Positions 15,207 through 26,934 of a DNA stretch of 64,000 bases are shown piece after piece. Position 1 is the stretch's first letter, and each line of letters opens with the position of its first letter. Below the pieces are notes generated by a model. It worked only from the letters and a program-made list of their open reading frames with translations. It had not been told where the DNA came from and made no database searches. Position numbers and translations under genes: made by a program. The stretch is taken from positions 1 to 64,000 of the forward strand of contig NZ_FQYR01000010.1 in the NCBI RefSeq assembly GCF_900141815.1, in the 5' to 3' direction. The stretch comes from Rubritalea squalenifaciens DSM 18772. GTDB lineage: Bacteria; Verrucomicrobiota; Verrucomicrobiia; Verrucomicrobiales; Akkermansiaceae.

Positions 15207-15920
15207 TTAGTTGAGATCGAAAAGGAGGGCTTCGGTGTCGCTGATGGCACTCAGTTGGATGGTACCGGGGTCTTCGGTGCTGGCCGCGTCTCCGGGATGT
15301 AAGAGGGTGTCGTTGAATTTTAATTCCCCTTTGATGAGTTGGAGCCATGCGCCACGTCCCTCAGTGAGTTCATGTGGCACACTTTCTCCGGCTTTCAGCT
15401 GGACGCGGTAGATGAGGGCATCCTGATGGATGGTGGCGGAGTGCTCGCGGCCGTCCGGGGAAATCAGGAGTGTCTTGCGGGCATTTGCCTGTTCTTCATT
15501 GGGCTTCCACTCGGTGTAGCTCGGAGTGAGATTGCGCTCAGCTGGGGTGAGCCAGATCTGCAGCAGCTCGACTGGTTCCGAGGCGGAGTGGTTGAACTCC
15601 GAGTGAGTGATGCCTGAGCCTGCGGACATGAGCTGGATCTCTCCCGGGTGGAGGGTCTTGTGGTTGCCCATGCTGTCCTCGTGGGAGAGGGCTCCGCGAA
15701 GCACGTAGGAGAAGATCTCCATATTGTCGTGCGGGTGGGTCGGGAATCCTCCGCCGGGGGCGACAACGTCCTGGTTGATGACGCGCAGTGAGCGGAAGCC
15801 CATGTGTGCCGGATCGTAGTAGCGGGCGAAGGAGAAACTGTGATAGCTGTCCAGCCAGCCGTGGTTGGCATGGCCTCGCTCCTCGGAGCGGCGGACGGTG
15901 ATATTCTGTTTCGTTGTCAT
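15207..15920 (-). CDS. Pirin family protein (YhhW-type bicupin)
   Basis: 237 residues. The N-terminal pirin cupin contains HPHDNMEIFSYVLRG (62-76) with the metal-binding His-x-His and Glu, preceded by SYHSFSFARYYDPAHMGFRS, and then SAGSGITHSEFN. Bacterial relatives are metal-binding bicupins, some with quercetin 2,3-dioxygenase activity. It heads the leftward operon pirin-YceI-DoxX-FMN reductase and is divergent from a LysR-type regulator 93 bp away, which makes it the likely main target of that regulator. Confidence 0.92.
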   Translation of the reverse strand: MTTKQNITVRRSEERGHANHGWLDSYHSFSFARYYDPAHMGFRSLRVINQDVVAPGGGFPTHPHDNMEIFSYVLRGALSHEDSMGNHKTLHPGEIQLMSAGSGITHSEFNHSASEPVELLQIWLTPAERNLTPSYTEWKPNEEQANARKTLLISPDGREHSATIHQDALIYRVQLKAGESVPHELTEGRGAWLQLIKGELKFNDTLLHPGDAASTEDPGTIQLSAISDTEALLFDLN

Positions 15921-15977
15921 GGCATCATGGTGCCAGAGCTTGGCGGTTTTGTCTCATGTTCAGAGTGATGTCATGCT

Positions 15978-15992
15978 ATGCCTGATAGGCAT
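15978..15992. promoter_or_regulatory. Candidate operator for the LysR-type regulator
   Basis: ATGCCTGATAGGCAT is a perfect inverted repeat (6-bp arms, 3-bp centre) in the 93-bp divergent gap between the pirin operon and the regulator gene. A related half, AGGTGATAGGTAT, follows about 10 bp later. Position and dyad symmetry fit a LysR-type binding site; this is inference. Confidence 0.5.
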
Positions 15993-16013
15993 GCTTGAAT
16001 CTAGGTGATAGGT

Positions 16014-16925
16014 ATGCTAAAGGGAGGTATGGATCTAAGAAAGCTGAGGTACTTTCTGGAGGTGGCGGATGCGGGGAGCATAACCGCGGCAGCAGAGCGC
16101 TTGCGAATGACCCAGCCCGCGCTCAGCCGTCAAGTGCGTGCCTTTGAGGATGAAATGGGCTGGCCCCTGCTCGACAGGGGCGCCAAGTCGATCCAGCTGA
16201 CTAAGCAGGGTAAGGTCGTGCTACGCGAGGGGAAAGCGATTCTGACCGCGGTGGAGGGCGGTGTGGAGCGTATGAGGCGTGAGATCGAGGGAGGGGTAAT
16301 CCGGATTGGTTACGCGCCCAGCCTGGGAGGAGAGATTCTCAAGAATGCGATGGGCTGCTTCGTGCAGCGCCACAGCGGGGTGAAGCTCGAGCTGCATGAC
16401 GAAACCACTGAGGAGATGCGCCGCAAGGTACTGAGTGGCGAGCTGGACCTGATGATCGGTGTCCGTGCTCACAAGGCGGACATGGAGTGGGTAGACCTCG
16501 ATAGCAAGAAGCTGGTGCTCGCCGTGCCGCAAGGTCATGCCTTGGCGGACAAGAGTCGCATCAGGCCAAGCGATCTAGAGGGTGTAAGATTGCTACTACT
16601 TTCCCGCCATGACTATCCCGAGTACTGGAGCCAGGTGATTCATTTTTTCAAAGACCAGGGCGTGAATGCCAAGGTGGCCGGTGAGTTTGATGGGATTGAG
16701 AGCTTGGGCGTGGCTCTGCGGGCTGGAGTGGGGGTGGCCTTGGTGGCTGAGAGAGCCTCTGTGGGTGAGGGCGTGCGCTTGATTCACATGCAGCCTGAGC
16801 CTGATCCAGTGAGTGTGGCTGTCGGTTGGCGAGCGGATCGGGCACTGGATGCGATGACCTCGGCCTTTGTCGAGGAGCTCAGCCTGAATGCCCAGAATGC
16901 GAAAAGCCCCGGCCAGACGCGCTGA
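16014..16925 (+). CDS. LysR-type transcriptional regulator
   Basis: 303 residues from ATG 16014, which has AGGTGA 5 bp upstream; ATG 16029 is in frame, but its GGGAGG is only one base away. The N-terminal winged HTH is classic: LRKLRYFLEVADAGSITAAA, then LRMTQPALSRQVRAFEDEMG. The C-terminal part is the periplasmic-binding-protein-like effector domain (IRIGYAPSLGG onward). It is divergent from the pirin-YceI-DoxX-FMN reductase operon and probably controls it in response to a small electrophile or phenolic; the effector is unknown. The 3' end of the gene contains a bidirectional-looking terminator stem. Confidence 0.93.
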   Translation: MLKGGMDLRKLRYFLEVADAGSITAAAERLRMTQPALSRQVRAFEDEMGWPLLDRGAKSIQLTKQGKVVLREGKAILTAVEGGVERMRREIEGGVIRIGYAPSLGGEILKNAMGCFVQRHSGVKLELHDETTEEMRRKVLSGELDLMIGVRAHKADMEWVDLDSKKLVLAVPQGHALADKSRIRPSDLEGVRLLLLSRHDYPEYWSQVIHFFKDQGVNAKVAGEFDGIESLGVALRAGVGVALVAERASVGEGVRLIHMQPEPDPVSVAVGWRADRALDAMTSAFVEELSLNAQNAKSPGQTR

Positions 16926-16932
16926 CCGGGGC
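16906..16932 (-). terminator. Rho-independent terminator shared by convergent genes
   Basis: Stem GCCCCGG (16906-16912) / CCGGGGC (16926-16932). Read leftward it is followed by TTTTCGC, fitting termination of the PEP-CTERM gene at 16969-17592. Its left arm lies inside the end of the LysR gene. Confidence 0.65.
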
Positions 16933-16968
16933 ATACCCTAATAATCCATTAAGTAATGGAAATCTGGT

Positions 16969-17592
16969 TTAGCGACGGCGTCGTAGGATGAAGCCGAGTC
17001 CGGCCAGCCCGACCAGAGCTGTGCTGGATGGTTCCGGGATGGCAGTGAAGGTGACCGAGTCCACGCCGAAATTCGCGCCGCCACCGGAGGTGCCACTGGA
17101 CTGTAATTGCACGCCCAAGGTTTTTCCAACGTCTCCAGCCTGCACGATGTAGGTCGTCGTGGAATCGGAAGTGACGCTAGGAGCTGTGGCTGTGCCCGAT
17201 GAAAAGCTGAGGTTGCCAGTTTCCGTTCCCACGGTGGAGCCGTCCAGAGTCAGTTGGAGGCGGACATTGGCGAAGTTGTTCGGGCCAGTACGGTAGTGGA
17301 GTACGGTAGCCGATGCTTCCTGGCCAATCATCCCGGAAGTGATGACCAGAGTGCTGGAAATGATGACGCCATTTCCTGTGCCTGTGCTTGCTGGGATGCC
17401 GAAGTTGGCTGCGCCATCGTTCAGTCCGTCTCCGTTATCTCCATCATTGGTGATCCTGCTGGAGGACCAGTTACCAAATGTGGATACCGCAGAGATATCT
17501 GAGCTGAAATCTACGATGGTGGTGGCTGCACATAATGAAGATGCTGTGGCTGCCGCTATCAATGAGGTGAGCAGAGTTACTTTGAGTTTCAT
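16969..17592 (-). CDS. PEP-CTERM protein
   Basis: 207 residues: signal peptide (MKLKVTLLTSLIAAATASSL to AAT), a Ser/Thr/Gly-rich beta-sandwich-like middle (DGLNDGAANFGIPASTGTGN), and a C-terminal sorting signal with IPEPSSTALVGLAGLGF followed by four Arg. PEP-CTERM tails are recognised by an exosortase in Gram-negative bacteria; such proteins usually end up in exopolysaccharide or on the surface. The exosortase is not in this window. It lies just downstream of a second PEP-CTERM gene on the same strand, 46 bp apart. Confidence 0.88.
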   Translation of the reverse strand: MKLKVTLLTSLIAAATASSLCAATTIVDFSSDISAVSTFGNWSSSRITNDGDNGDGLNDGAANFGIPASTGTGNGVIISSTLVITSGMIGQEASATVLHYRTGPNNFANVRLQLTLDGSTVGTETGNLSFSSGTATAPSVTSDSTTTYIVQAGDVGKTLGVQLQSSGTSGGGANFGVDSVTFTAIPEPSSTALVGLAGLGFILRRRR

Positions 17593-17638
17593 AGCTGGTT
17601 ATTTTAGTGAGGTGTTGCGGGACACAGGAAAGTGGCTT

Positions 17639-18286
17639 CTAGCGGCGGCGACGCAGGATGAAGCCGAGTCCAGCCAGTCCGAAGAGGGCTGAGGTGGTGG
17701 GCTCAGGAACCGCTGTCACCACGGATACATTGTCCCAGGCCACCACGGCGGTGGAGACATTCCGGCTACTTTGCAGGTTTACCCAGAGGTCTTTGCCGGC
17801 ATCAGATGCAGTGGCCACATAAGTCAGCTCTAGCTCGGACCAGCTGCCGGAGGTGGTACCGGTGCCTGTGGCGTTGCCGCCTAGCTTGTCAGCAGGGTTG
17901 TAGCCTGTAGGTGCGGTAGTGGATAAATAGGCCGCACTGATATTGTAGGAGCTGCCGGCTCCTGCGCGCCAGACGGTGAAGGTGTATTCTTCACCCTCGG
18001 CCATAGTGCCTACATTGTAGGAGAAGATGGCCGAGCGTCCTCCATTGAGGAAGAAGCCGGTGTCATCCATGGTTTGCACGGTCACACCGCCGCTGCTGTC
18101 GGCGTCAGGGCGAAGACCTATAGAGGCGTGGTCACCTGTGTCAGGTGCGTCTAGGTAGGTCCAGCCAGTCGGTGTGTCGCCAGCCGAACCAGAGGAGTTG
18201 AAGTCGTCCAGGAAGAGGGTCGCTGCGCTAAGAGAGGGCGCGGCTAGCCCCATGAGGAGTAGTGATAGTGTTTGTTTTGCTGTCAT
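17639..18286 (-). CDS. PEP-CTERM protein
   Basis: 215 residues from ATG 18286 (MTAKQTLSLLLMGLAAPSLS), the start that puts the signal peptide first; the open frame extends further upstream but without sense. The mature part opens ATLFLDDFNSSGSAGDTPTG and looks like a carbohydrate-binding jelly roll (WAYVGTG-type strands, VNLQSSRNVSTAVVAWDNVS). The tail has VPEPTTSALFGLAGLGF followed by four Arg. Probably co-transcribed with the next PEP-CTERM gene. Confidence 0.85.
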   Translation of the reverse strand: MTAKQTLSLLLMGLAAPSLSAATLFLDDFNSSGSAGDTPTGWTYLDAPDTGDHASIGLRPDADSSGGVTVQTMDDTGFFLNGGRSAIFSYNVGTMAEGEEYTFTVWRAGAGSSYNISAAYLSTTAPTGYNPADKLGGNATGTGTTSGSWSELELTYVATASDAGKDLWVNLQSSRNVSTAVVAWDNVSVVTAVPEPTTSALFGLAGLGFILRRRR

Positions 18287-18535
18287 GCGAAGGGTTGTTT
18301 GATTTGTAGTACAGGTAGAATTAGTGAGTTGCCAACCTGTAGTAAAGGTAAAAGTGGAATTATTTGTCATACAGATGATTTGGGTTCTGTCGCTTTGCCG
18401 TGGACGAGCTTTTCAAGGGAACCAGAATAGTGATGCTGTAACTATGTAACTATAAATGGTCTGCAAAAACTTATTTGAGTAAAAAGAGTAAAAAGAACTT
18501 GAATCTAGCTGTGAGCTTTGTTAGATGGATACGCT

Positions 18536-18931
18536 ATGAAAGTAGAAAGTGTGTTGTTTTTCACTCTACCCTTCGCACTGCTGCTAAGCCAATGTGCCGA
18601 GCCAGTCTCGAGTGCAGACACGGCCGCAGAGAAGGGGATGAAAAAGGCCACGCACGACGCATACGCACCACTAACACTTCGTCAGGAAGGATCCTCAGTC
18701 AAGGTGGTGAACGGAGCAAAGACAGTGTCCACATGCACTTCTAAACTCCCCAATGTAGAAAAATTTAAATTCGTGAAAAACAAGAGTCAGGTAGTCGTGA
18801 AATCCCGTGGAAACCACGGACCTGCTGTCGTGGAGCTCTTCGATTCACTAAGCGGTGTACGCCGGGCTCGAGTGATGGCGTATGAAATCAGTAATGGACA
18901 ACCAGACTGGGCTGTAGGAATGGCCGATTAG
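18536..18931 (+). CDS. Small hypothetical lipoprotein
   Basis: 131 residues from ATG 18536 (MKVESVLFFTLPFALLLSQC): signal peptide with lipobox LSQC. The mature part has short beta strands (SSVKVVNGAKTVSTCTSKLP then KFKFVKNKSQVVVKSRGNHG) that resemble one or two blades of a WD/NHL-type propeller, perhaps too short to fold alone. No family recognised. A strong terminator follows about 50 bp after the stop. Confidence 0.65.
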   Translation: MKVESVLFFTLPFALLLSQCAEPVSSADTAAEKGMKKATHDAYAPLTLRQEGSSVKVVNGAKTVSTCTSKLPNVEKFKFVKNKSQVVVKSRGNHGPAVVELFDSLSGVRRARVMAYEISNGQPDWAVGMAD

Positions 18932-18984
18932 AAAAATTTGTTGTGAGGAATAACTGGAGTTAAATCCGGTGTTTGTGTGTTGCG

Positions 18985-19008
18985 CCCCGTCGGTGGAGAC
19001 CGACGGGG
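18985..19008 (+). terminator. Terminator-like hairpin
   Basis: A perfect 10-bp stem CCCCGTCGGT / ACCGACGGGG with a GGAG tetraloop, followed by TGTTTACTTT. It ends the transcript of the lipoprotein gene at 18536-18931. Confidence 0.7.
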
Positions 19009-19030
19009 TGTTTACTTTCCGGGCAGAGCC

Positions 19031-19066
19031 AAAAAGAAAAGCCCGCACACGGTTAAGTGAGCGGGC
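19031..19066 (-). terminator. Terminator of alaS
   Basis: Read leftward, GCCCGC (19066-19061) pairs with GCGGGC (19046-19041) and is followed by TTTTCTTTTT. It lies about 25 bp beyond the alaS stop. Confidence 0.75.
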
Positions 19067-19090
19067 GGGTTGAATTGTTGGAAGATCTCG

Positions 19091-22237
<3,147 letters not shown>

Positions 22238-22379
22238 GGTGACGGTGAATCGTTAAATGAAAATGGTGAATGGGTGGCTAGCGCGTCTGGGGGCGCTGGT
22301 CAGTGATTGTGAAAGGGCTTAACAGCGGAAACGGGTGCTGTGAAGTGTGATTTCTGTAAGTATGGGGGTTCTTAAGCTC

Positions 22380-24275
22380 CTAGGACTCGTAGTAGGTGTA
22401 TCCGGCGAGTCCTGCGCGGTAGGCTTCCATGATCTCGCGGCGCTGGGCGGCGCTGATGGTGCCCTGACGGACGGCTCTCTCAGCGAAGGAACGGAAGCGC
22501 TTTTCGAGCTCTTTCGGGTCGTATTCCACGTAGGAAAGGACGTCGGCCACGGTGTCACCTTCCACCTCGTGGGTGTAGGTGACCTTGCCGTCTTCGATGC
22601 CGATGGAGACCACGTGTGGGTCGCCGAGCAGGTTGTGCAGGTCACCGAGGGTTTCCTGGTAGGCGCCTACGAGGAAGGCCCCGATGTTGTATTCCTCGTT
22701 TGGCTGGCGGTCGTGTACGGGCAGGAAGGTAGCGATGTCTTCGCGGTCGATAAAGCGGTCTACCTTGCCATCGCAGTCACAGGTGATGTCTGCGAGAATG
22801 GCGCGGTGGGTTGGCTCCTGGTCAAGCTTGTGGATCGGCATGATCGGGAAGAGCTGGTCGATCGCCCAGGAATCCGGCAGGGACTGGAAGACGGAGAAGT
22901 TGGCGTAGTAGAAGTCGATCAGGTTGGACTCCAGGTGTTGGAGGTCCTCAGGGATGTGCTCGAGCTTCTGAGCTTCTACGGCGATGCGGGTGCAAAGGTG
23001 CCAGTAGATTTTCTCAGCGCAGGCGCGTTCACGTAGGCCAAGCACACCGTGGCGGAAGAGTTCGCGAACTTGGTCGCGGTAGAAGAGGGCGTCGTTGAAG
23101 CACTCCTGCAGGTCGCTGTTGCCGATGCGGTTGCGGACTTCCCAGAGACCTTTGGTCATGTCGTGGGCATCTTCCTTCGGAGCCTCTGGTTCCTCTGGGA
23201 TCGCGAAACGGGTGACATCCAGGATGTTGAAGACGAGCACGGAGTAGTAGGCCACGACGGCGCGGCCGGACTCGGTGACCAGGGTCGGGTGCGGGATGCC
23301 TGCGGCATCACAGTGTTTCTGCACCACTTCGATGAGGTTGGTGGCGTACTCGTGCAGGGTGTAGTTACAGGACGAGGAAAAGTTGGTGTGGGAGCCATCG
23401 TAGTCCACAGCCAGGCCACCACCCATGTCGAGAATTTCCATGGCGGCCCCTTCCTGGGCGAGGTTCACAAAGACGCGGACCGCTTCCGTGGCGGCCTCAC
23501 GGATGGCGCGGATGTTAGGAAGCTGGGAGCCCTGGTGGTAGTGGAAGAGTTTCAGGCAATCTAGCAGATCCTCTTCACGGAGTAGATCCACGGCATCGAT
23601 CAGCTGCGGCGAGTTGAGGCCGAAGACCGAGCGGTCACCACCGGATTCAGCCCAGTGACCCTCAGATTTGGTGGAGAGACGGAAGCGGATACCCAGGTCC
23701 GGCTTGATGCCGAGCGCCTTGGAGCGGGCGATGATGGCAGGGAGTTCGCTAGGCATTTCCAGGACAAGAATCACACGAAGTCCCATCTGTTTGGCGCGTA
23801 GCGCGAGGTCGATGAACTCATCGTCCTTGTAGCCGTTACAGATGACATAGGCGCTCGGGTCGTGCATGTAGGCGAGGGCGGCGATGAGCTCCGGCTTGGA
23901 GCCTGCCTCGAGACCGTAGTGGTACTTGCGGCCGAAGTCGGTGATTTCCTCGATGACCTGTTGTTGCTGGTTGACCTTGATTGGGTATACGCCGCGGTAG
24001 GATCCTTGGTAGTTGGATTCCTGAATGGCGGCATTGAAGGATTCATTGAGGTGCTCGATTCGGCGATCCAGAAGATCGCGGAAACGAAGCAGCTGCGGCA
24101 TGGCGGAACCACGCTCCGCCAAGCCTTCGATAATGTGCTGGAGGGAGACGGATGCCGTCTTTTCACCATCGCGTAATTGCACGCAGGCGTGACCGTCTTC
24201 GTTGATATCAAAGTAGCCATTGCCCCAGCGTGATACGCCGTAGAGTTCGCGGGCAGATTCTATGTTCCAGCTCAT
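22380..24275 (-). CDS. speA: Biosynthetic arginine decarboxylase
   Basis: 631 residues from ATG 24275 (MSWNIESARELYGVSRWGNG); the frame extends upstream but the SpeA start is clear. PLP-dependent conversion of arginine to agmatine, first step of the agmatine route to polyamines. The PLP lysine is K100 in GVYPIKVNQQQQ. Other hallmarks are HYHQGSQLPNIRAIREA, LDMGGGLAVDYDG, ESGRAVVAYYSVLVF, and the C-terminal FPIMPIHKLDQEP and DSDG-type (ITCDCDGKVDRFI) active-site segments. The length is normal for SpeA. It is encoded upstream of alaS on the same strand with a 142-bp gap, so perhaps separately transcribed. Confidence 0.96.
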   Translation of the reverse strand: MSWNIESARELYGVSRWGNGYFDINEDGHACVQLRDGEKTASVSLQHIIEGLAERGSAMPQLLRFRDLLDRRIEHLNESFNAAIQESNYQGSYRGVYPIKVNQQQQVIEEITDFGRKYHYGLEAGSKPELIAALAYMHDPSAYVICNGYKDDEFIDLALRAKQMGLRVILVLEMPSELPAIIARSKALGIKPDLGIRFRLSTKSEGHWAESGGDRSVFGLNSPQLIDAVDLLREEDLLDCLKLFHYHQGSQLPNIRAIREAATEAVRVFVNLAQEGAAMEILDMGGGLAVDYDGSHTNFSSSCNYTLHEYATNLIEVVQKHCDAAGIPHPTLVTESGRAVVAYYSVLVFNILDVTRFAIPEEPEAPKEDAHDMTKGLWEVRNRIGNSDLQECFNDALFYRDQVRELFRHGVLGLRERACAEKIYWHLCTRIAVEAQKLEHIPEDLQHLESNLIDFYYANFSVFQSLPDSWAIDQLFPIMPIHKLDQEPTHRAILADITCDCDGKVDRFIDREDIATFLPVHDRQPNEEYNIGAFLVGAYQETLGDLHNLLGDPHVVSIGIEDGKVTYTHEVEGDTVADVLSYVEYDPKELEKRFRSFAERAVRQGTISAAQRREIMEAYRAGLAGYTYYES

Positions 24276-24380
24276 GCCGTGAGTTGTAGTATGGAGTTTG
24301 CAAGTTTCAAGTGCGATGAAGCGCTTAGGATGGAAAAAACGACAGCCGGCATAGTAGTGGATATCGAGGCATCTGGGCAC

Positions 24381-24412
24381 AAAAAAAACCGGAGATGCTG
24401 AGATCTCCGGTT
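24381..24412 (-). terminator. Terminator of the pseudopilin gene
   Basis: Stem AACCGGAGAT (24387-24396) / ATCTCCGGTT (24403-24412) with a 6-base loop; in the leftward direction it is followed by a run of eight T. It ends the transcript of 24441-25166 and insulates speA. Confidence 0.85.
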
Positions 24413-24440
24413 TTGGATTAAGAGTTCGTCTTAATGGTGA

Positions 24441-25166
24441 TTAGTCTTCATCAGTGTATGAGGCGCTACCGCCGTGAGCACCAGATGGTACGAGTACATC
24501 AGCACTGCGTGGCAGGAATGGCTTTCTGAAGATGTTGATCTTGCGGCTGCCACGCTCTTCCACGATTGGGCCAGTCTTGCTGCCGCCATCTTCAGTGTCG
24601 AGTTCACCAGTGAAGTCGATAGGCATCGTCTTCACGGACTGGTCGATACGAGCCACGATGGCGTAGCCGTCCCAAACAGCGGTGTCGAACTTACCAGGAG
24701 AAATAGCGGAATCGAAGAGGATCGGTGCTTCTGGCTTACTGGTGGAGCTGAGGCCTCTTACGTAACCAGTGGTGCATTCGTCGGTGGTCAAAGAACCATC
24801 GTTGTCTGGACCCTTGGTGCTGGTGAGGATGACTTCAGCGTTCACCTGGCTGTAGAAGTATTTCTCTTCGTTGATGTACTTACCGCTGAGGAGCTGGTTG
24901 AAGCATCCTTCGAGGGTAGATCCATCTTGGCCGCTACGAGTGGTGTCCTCGTTTGGGTACATGCCATCGTTGTCGGTGGCAAAACTCTGGAGAGCCATCA
25001 AGACCTGTCTCATGTTACTGGTTGCTTCAGTTTGCTTGGACTTCTTGATGTTTCTCATGATCGGGCCATAGGACATGGCTGCCAATCCTGCGATGATAGC
25101 AATCACCACGAGAAGCTCCACGAGAGTGAATCCCTTTGGAGCGCGGTTTTTGTACTTAATTTTCAT
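24441..25166 (-). CDS. Type II/IV pseudopilin-like protein (prepilin N-terminal methylation motif)
   Basis: 241 residues. The N-terminus has a canonical prepilin peptidase site, APKGFTLVELLVVIAIIAGL, followed by the long hydrophobic helix and a lollipop-head region (TEATSNMRQVLMALQSFATD, then NDGMYPNEDTT). Such proteins are very abundant in Verrucomicrobia/Planctomycetes and are often of unknown function. The C-terminus (PRSADVLVPSGAHGG) is shared in outline with the paralogue at 25415-26074. A good terminator follows. The upstream gap of 248 bp suggests its own promoter. Confidence 0.9.
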   Translation of the reverse strand: MKIKYKNRAPKGFTLVELLVVIAIIAGLAAMSYGPIMRNIKKSKQTEATSNMRQVLMALQSFATDNDGMYPNEDTTRSGQDGSTLEGCFNQLLSGKYINEEKYFYSQVNAEVILTSTKGPDNDGSLTTDECTTGYVRGLSSTSKPEAPILFDSAISPGKFDTAVWDGYAIVARIDQSVKTMPIDFTGELDTEDGGSKTGPIVEERGSRKINIFRKPFLPRSADVLVPSGAHGGSASYTDED

Positions 25167-25414
25167 TAGTTACTTTGGTTTTATTAGTTTTATTGTTCTT
25201 TTATGTATATAGTGGTCGACTCCCAGAGAAGCTCAGTTAGACGCCACCATACGGTCAAACGATATGCTTAACCGTTAAGTCAAGTTAACGAGGAAAGCCT
25301 GCTAGGCAAGGTAAAAAGCGGGGCTCGTTTAAACTATCGAGCGTTTAAATGAAGATGCTTAAGAGAGATTGGATATCCCCAGATTTTTAGATAGAATCAA
25401 GGGTTTCCAGTCGC

Positions 25415-26074
25415 TCAGGGGGAGCTGGGGATGAGGATGGAAGCCTCTTTTGGTATAAGATCTATAAAGATATTAATATTATGTTCTCCACGTTGCTCGA
25501 AGATAGCACCTTGTTGGGGAGTAGCTGAAGTTTGCTCAGTGGGACTCTGTGCAGTGATTTCCATGGCGACGACGGCATGATTGAGGCGGCCAACAAGGGC
25601 GCGGCCATCCCATACTGCTGTTGAGAATTGTCCTGGGCTGACTGCGGCATCAAAGATGAGTGGGGTGTCTGCGGGTGAGTGATTGAAATTGAGGCCGCTG
25701 ACGTATCCGAAAGAGCATTCCCCCGGAGTTAGTTCACCGTTGTTGTTAGGAGGTTTGCTGGCGTTCCAGAGTGATTCAGCATTTCTTTGGTTCCAGAAGT
25801 AGCGCTCGTCATCGATATATTTTTGCTCGATGAGTTGAGAGAAGCACTGTTCTACTGAGTCTCCAGTGGGCATCTGGCCGTCATGATCCACGGCATAGCT
25901 GTTCAGAGCCATGATGACCTGCCTGATGTAAGAGATCGCCTCAGTTCTGTACGGGCGATGAGTACTATTCGGGATGACCGAAAAGTAGAGGAAATACCCT
26001 GCTAGACCGGCCACGGCGATCAAAACGATCGCCGTGGCAATGACTGAGCCGTTGCTTTGCTTGCCTTTATCCAT
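25415..26074 (-). CDS. Pseudopilin paralogue lacking the prepilin peptidase motif
   Basis: 219 residues. Head-domain segments match the neighbour at 24441-25166: YIRQVIMALNSYAVDHDGQM, FSQLIEQKYIDDERYFWNQ, FGYVSGLNFNHSPADTPLIF, and FSTAVWDGRALVGRLNHAV. The N-terminus, however, is KGKQSNGSVIATAIVLIAVAG with no GFTLVE site and no conserved Glu5. It is therefore predicted to be a simple membrane-anchored protein. It starts 9 bp downstream of rph on the same strand, so the two may be co-transcribed. It is probably a duplicated and repurposed pseudopilin head. Confidence 0.75.
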   Translation of the reverse strand: MDKGKQSNGSVIATAIVLIAVAGLAGYFLYFSVIPNSTHRPYRTEAISYIRQVIMALNSYAVDHDGQMPTGDSVEQCFSQLIEQKYIDDERYFWNQRNAESLWNASKPPNNNGELTPGECSFGYVSGLNFNHSPADTPLIFDAAVSPGQFSTAVWDGRALVGRLNHAVVAMEITAQSPTEQTSATPQQGAIFEQRGEHNINIFIDLIPKEASILIPSSP

Positions 26075-26083
26075 CAGAAGTTT

Positions 26084-26866
26084 CTACTTCTGGCCGAAGG
26101 CGGCGGCGAGGTCGGTGAGGGCGTCGGTGTCCGGTTTGTCGGCGGCGCTGATGGCGGCCTTCTGGAGCTGGACGATTTCTTGCACGCCCTTTTTGGAGAG
26201 TTCTAACATGCCCATCATTTCTTCCGGTGAGAAGGTGGCTTCTTCACCAGATCCCTGGAGTTCGACGAAGTTGAGATCTTCGGTCATGACGACATTGAAG
26301 TCGACGGAGGCGTCCTTGTCCTCCGGGTAGTTAAGGTCGAGTACCGGGGTGCCCTGATAGACGCCGGCGGAGACGGCGGCGACGAGTTGTTTGAGAGGGG
26401 TGGTCTTAAGTTTGCCGGCTGCCATGAGCTTGTTGATGGCGATGGCTGCGGCGACACAGCCACCGGTGATGGAGGCCGTACGGGTGCCTCCGTCAGCCTG
26501 GAGGACATCACAGTCGATCCAGAGAGTGCGTGGGCCGAGTAGCTTGAGGTCTACTACGGCACGGATGGAGCGGCCGATAAGGCGCTGGATCTCGGAGGAG
26601 CGCCCGTCGATCTTTCCGCGGGTGATATCACGCTGTTTGCGGTCGAGCGTGGAGTAGGGAAGCATGTTGTATTCGGCTGTGAGCCAGCCGCCCTTGACCT
26701 TCTGGTGTTTCATCCAGCGAGGGACATCTTCTTCCACCGTGCAGGCGCAGATGACGCGGGTATCGCCAAAGGATACGAGAACGGAGCCAGTGGCGTGAGG
26801 GGCTACGTTCGGGGTGAAGGTGATCTGGCGGAGTTGGTCAACCGCGCGGTTGTCAGGGCGAGTCAT
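26084..26866 (-). CDS. rph: Ribonuclease PH
   Basis: 260 residues, slightly longer than the usual 240 because of a C-terminal tail. It trims tRNA 3' ends phosphorolytically. Hallmarks: MTRPDNRAVDQLRQITFTPN, GSVLVSFGDTRVICACTVEE, RQRDITRGKIDGRSSEIQRL-like core (KQRDITRGKIDGRSSEIQRL), LWIDCDVLQADGGTRTASIT, and the SVDFNVVMTEDLNFVELQGS segment. Leftward; divergent from lpxK with a 68-bp gap. Confidence 0.96.
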   Translation of the reverse strand: MTRPDNRAVDQLRQITFTPNVAPHATGSVLVSFGDTRVICACTVEEDVPRWMKHQKVKGGWLTAEYNMLPYSTLDRKQRDITRGKIDGRSSEIQRLIGRSIRAVVDLKLLGPRTLWIDCDVLQADGGTRTASITGGCVAAAIAINKLMAAGKLKTTPLKQLVAAVSAGVYQGTPVLDLNYPEDKDASVDFNVVMTEDLNFVELQGSGEEATFSPEEMMGMLELSKKGVQEIVQLQKAAISAADKPDTDALTDLAAAFGQK

Positions 26867-26934
26867 GGGTTAGAGTGTTAAGTTTTCAGTTTTAAGTTTC
26901 AAGTATACAGTCGGTGTGTGTAGCCTGTGGCCGC

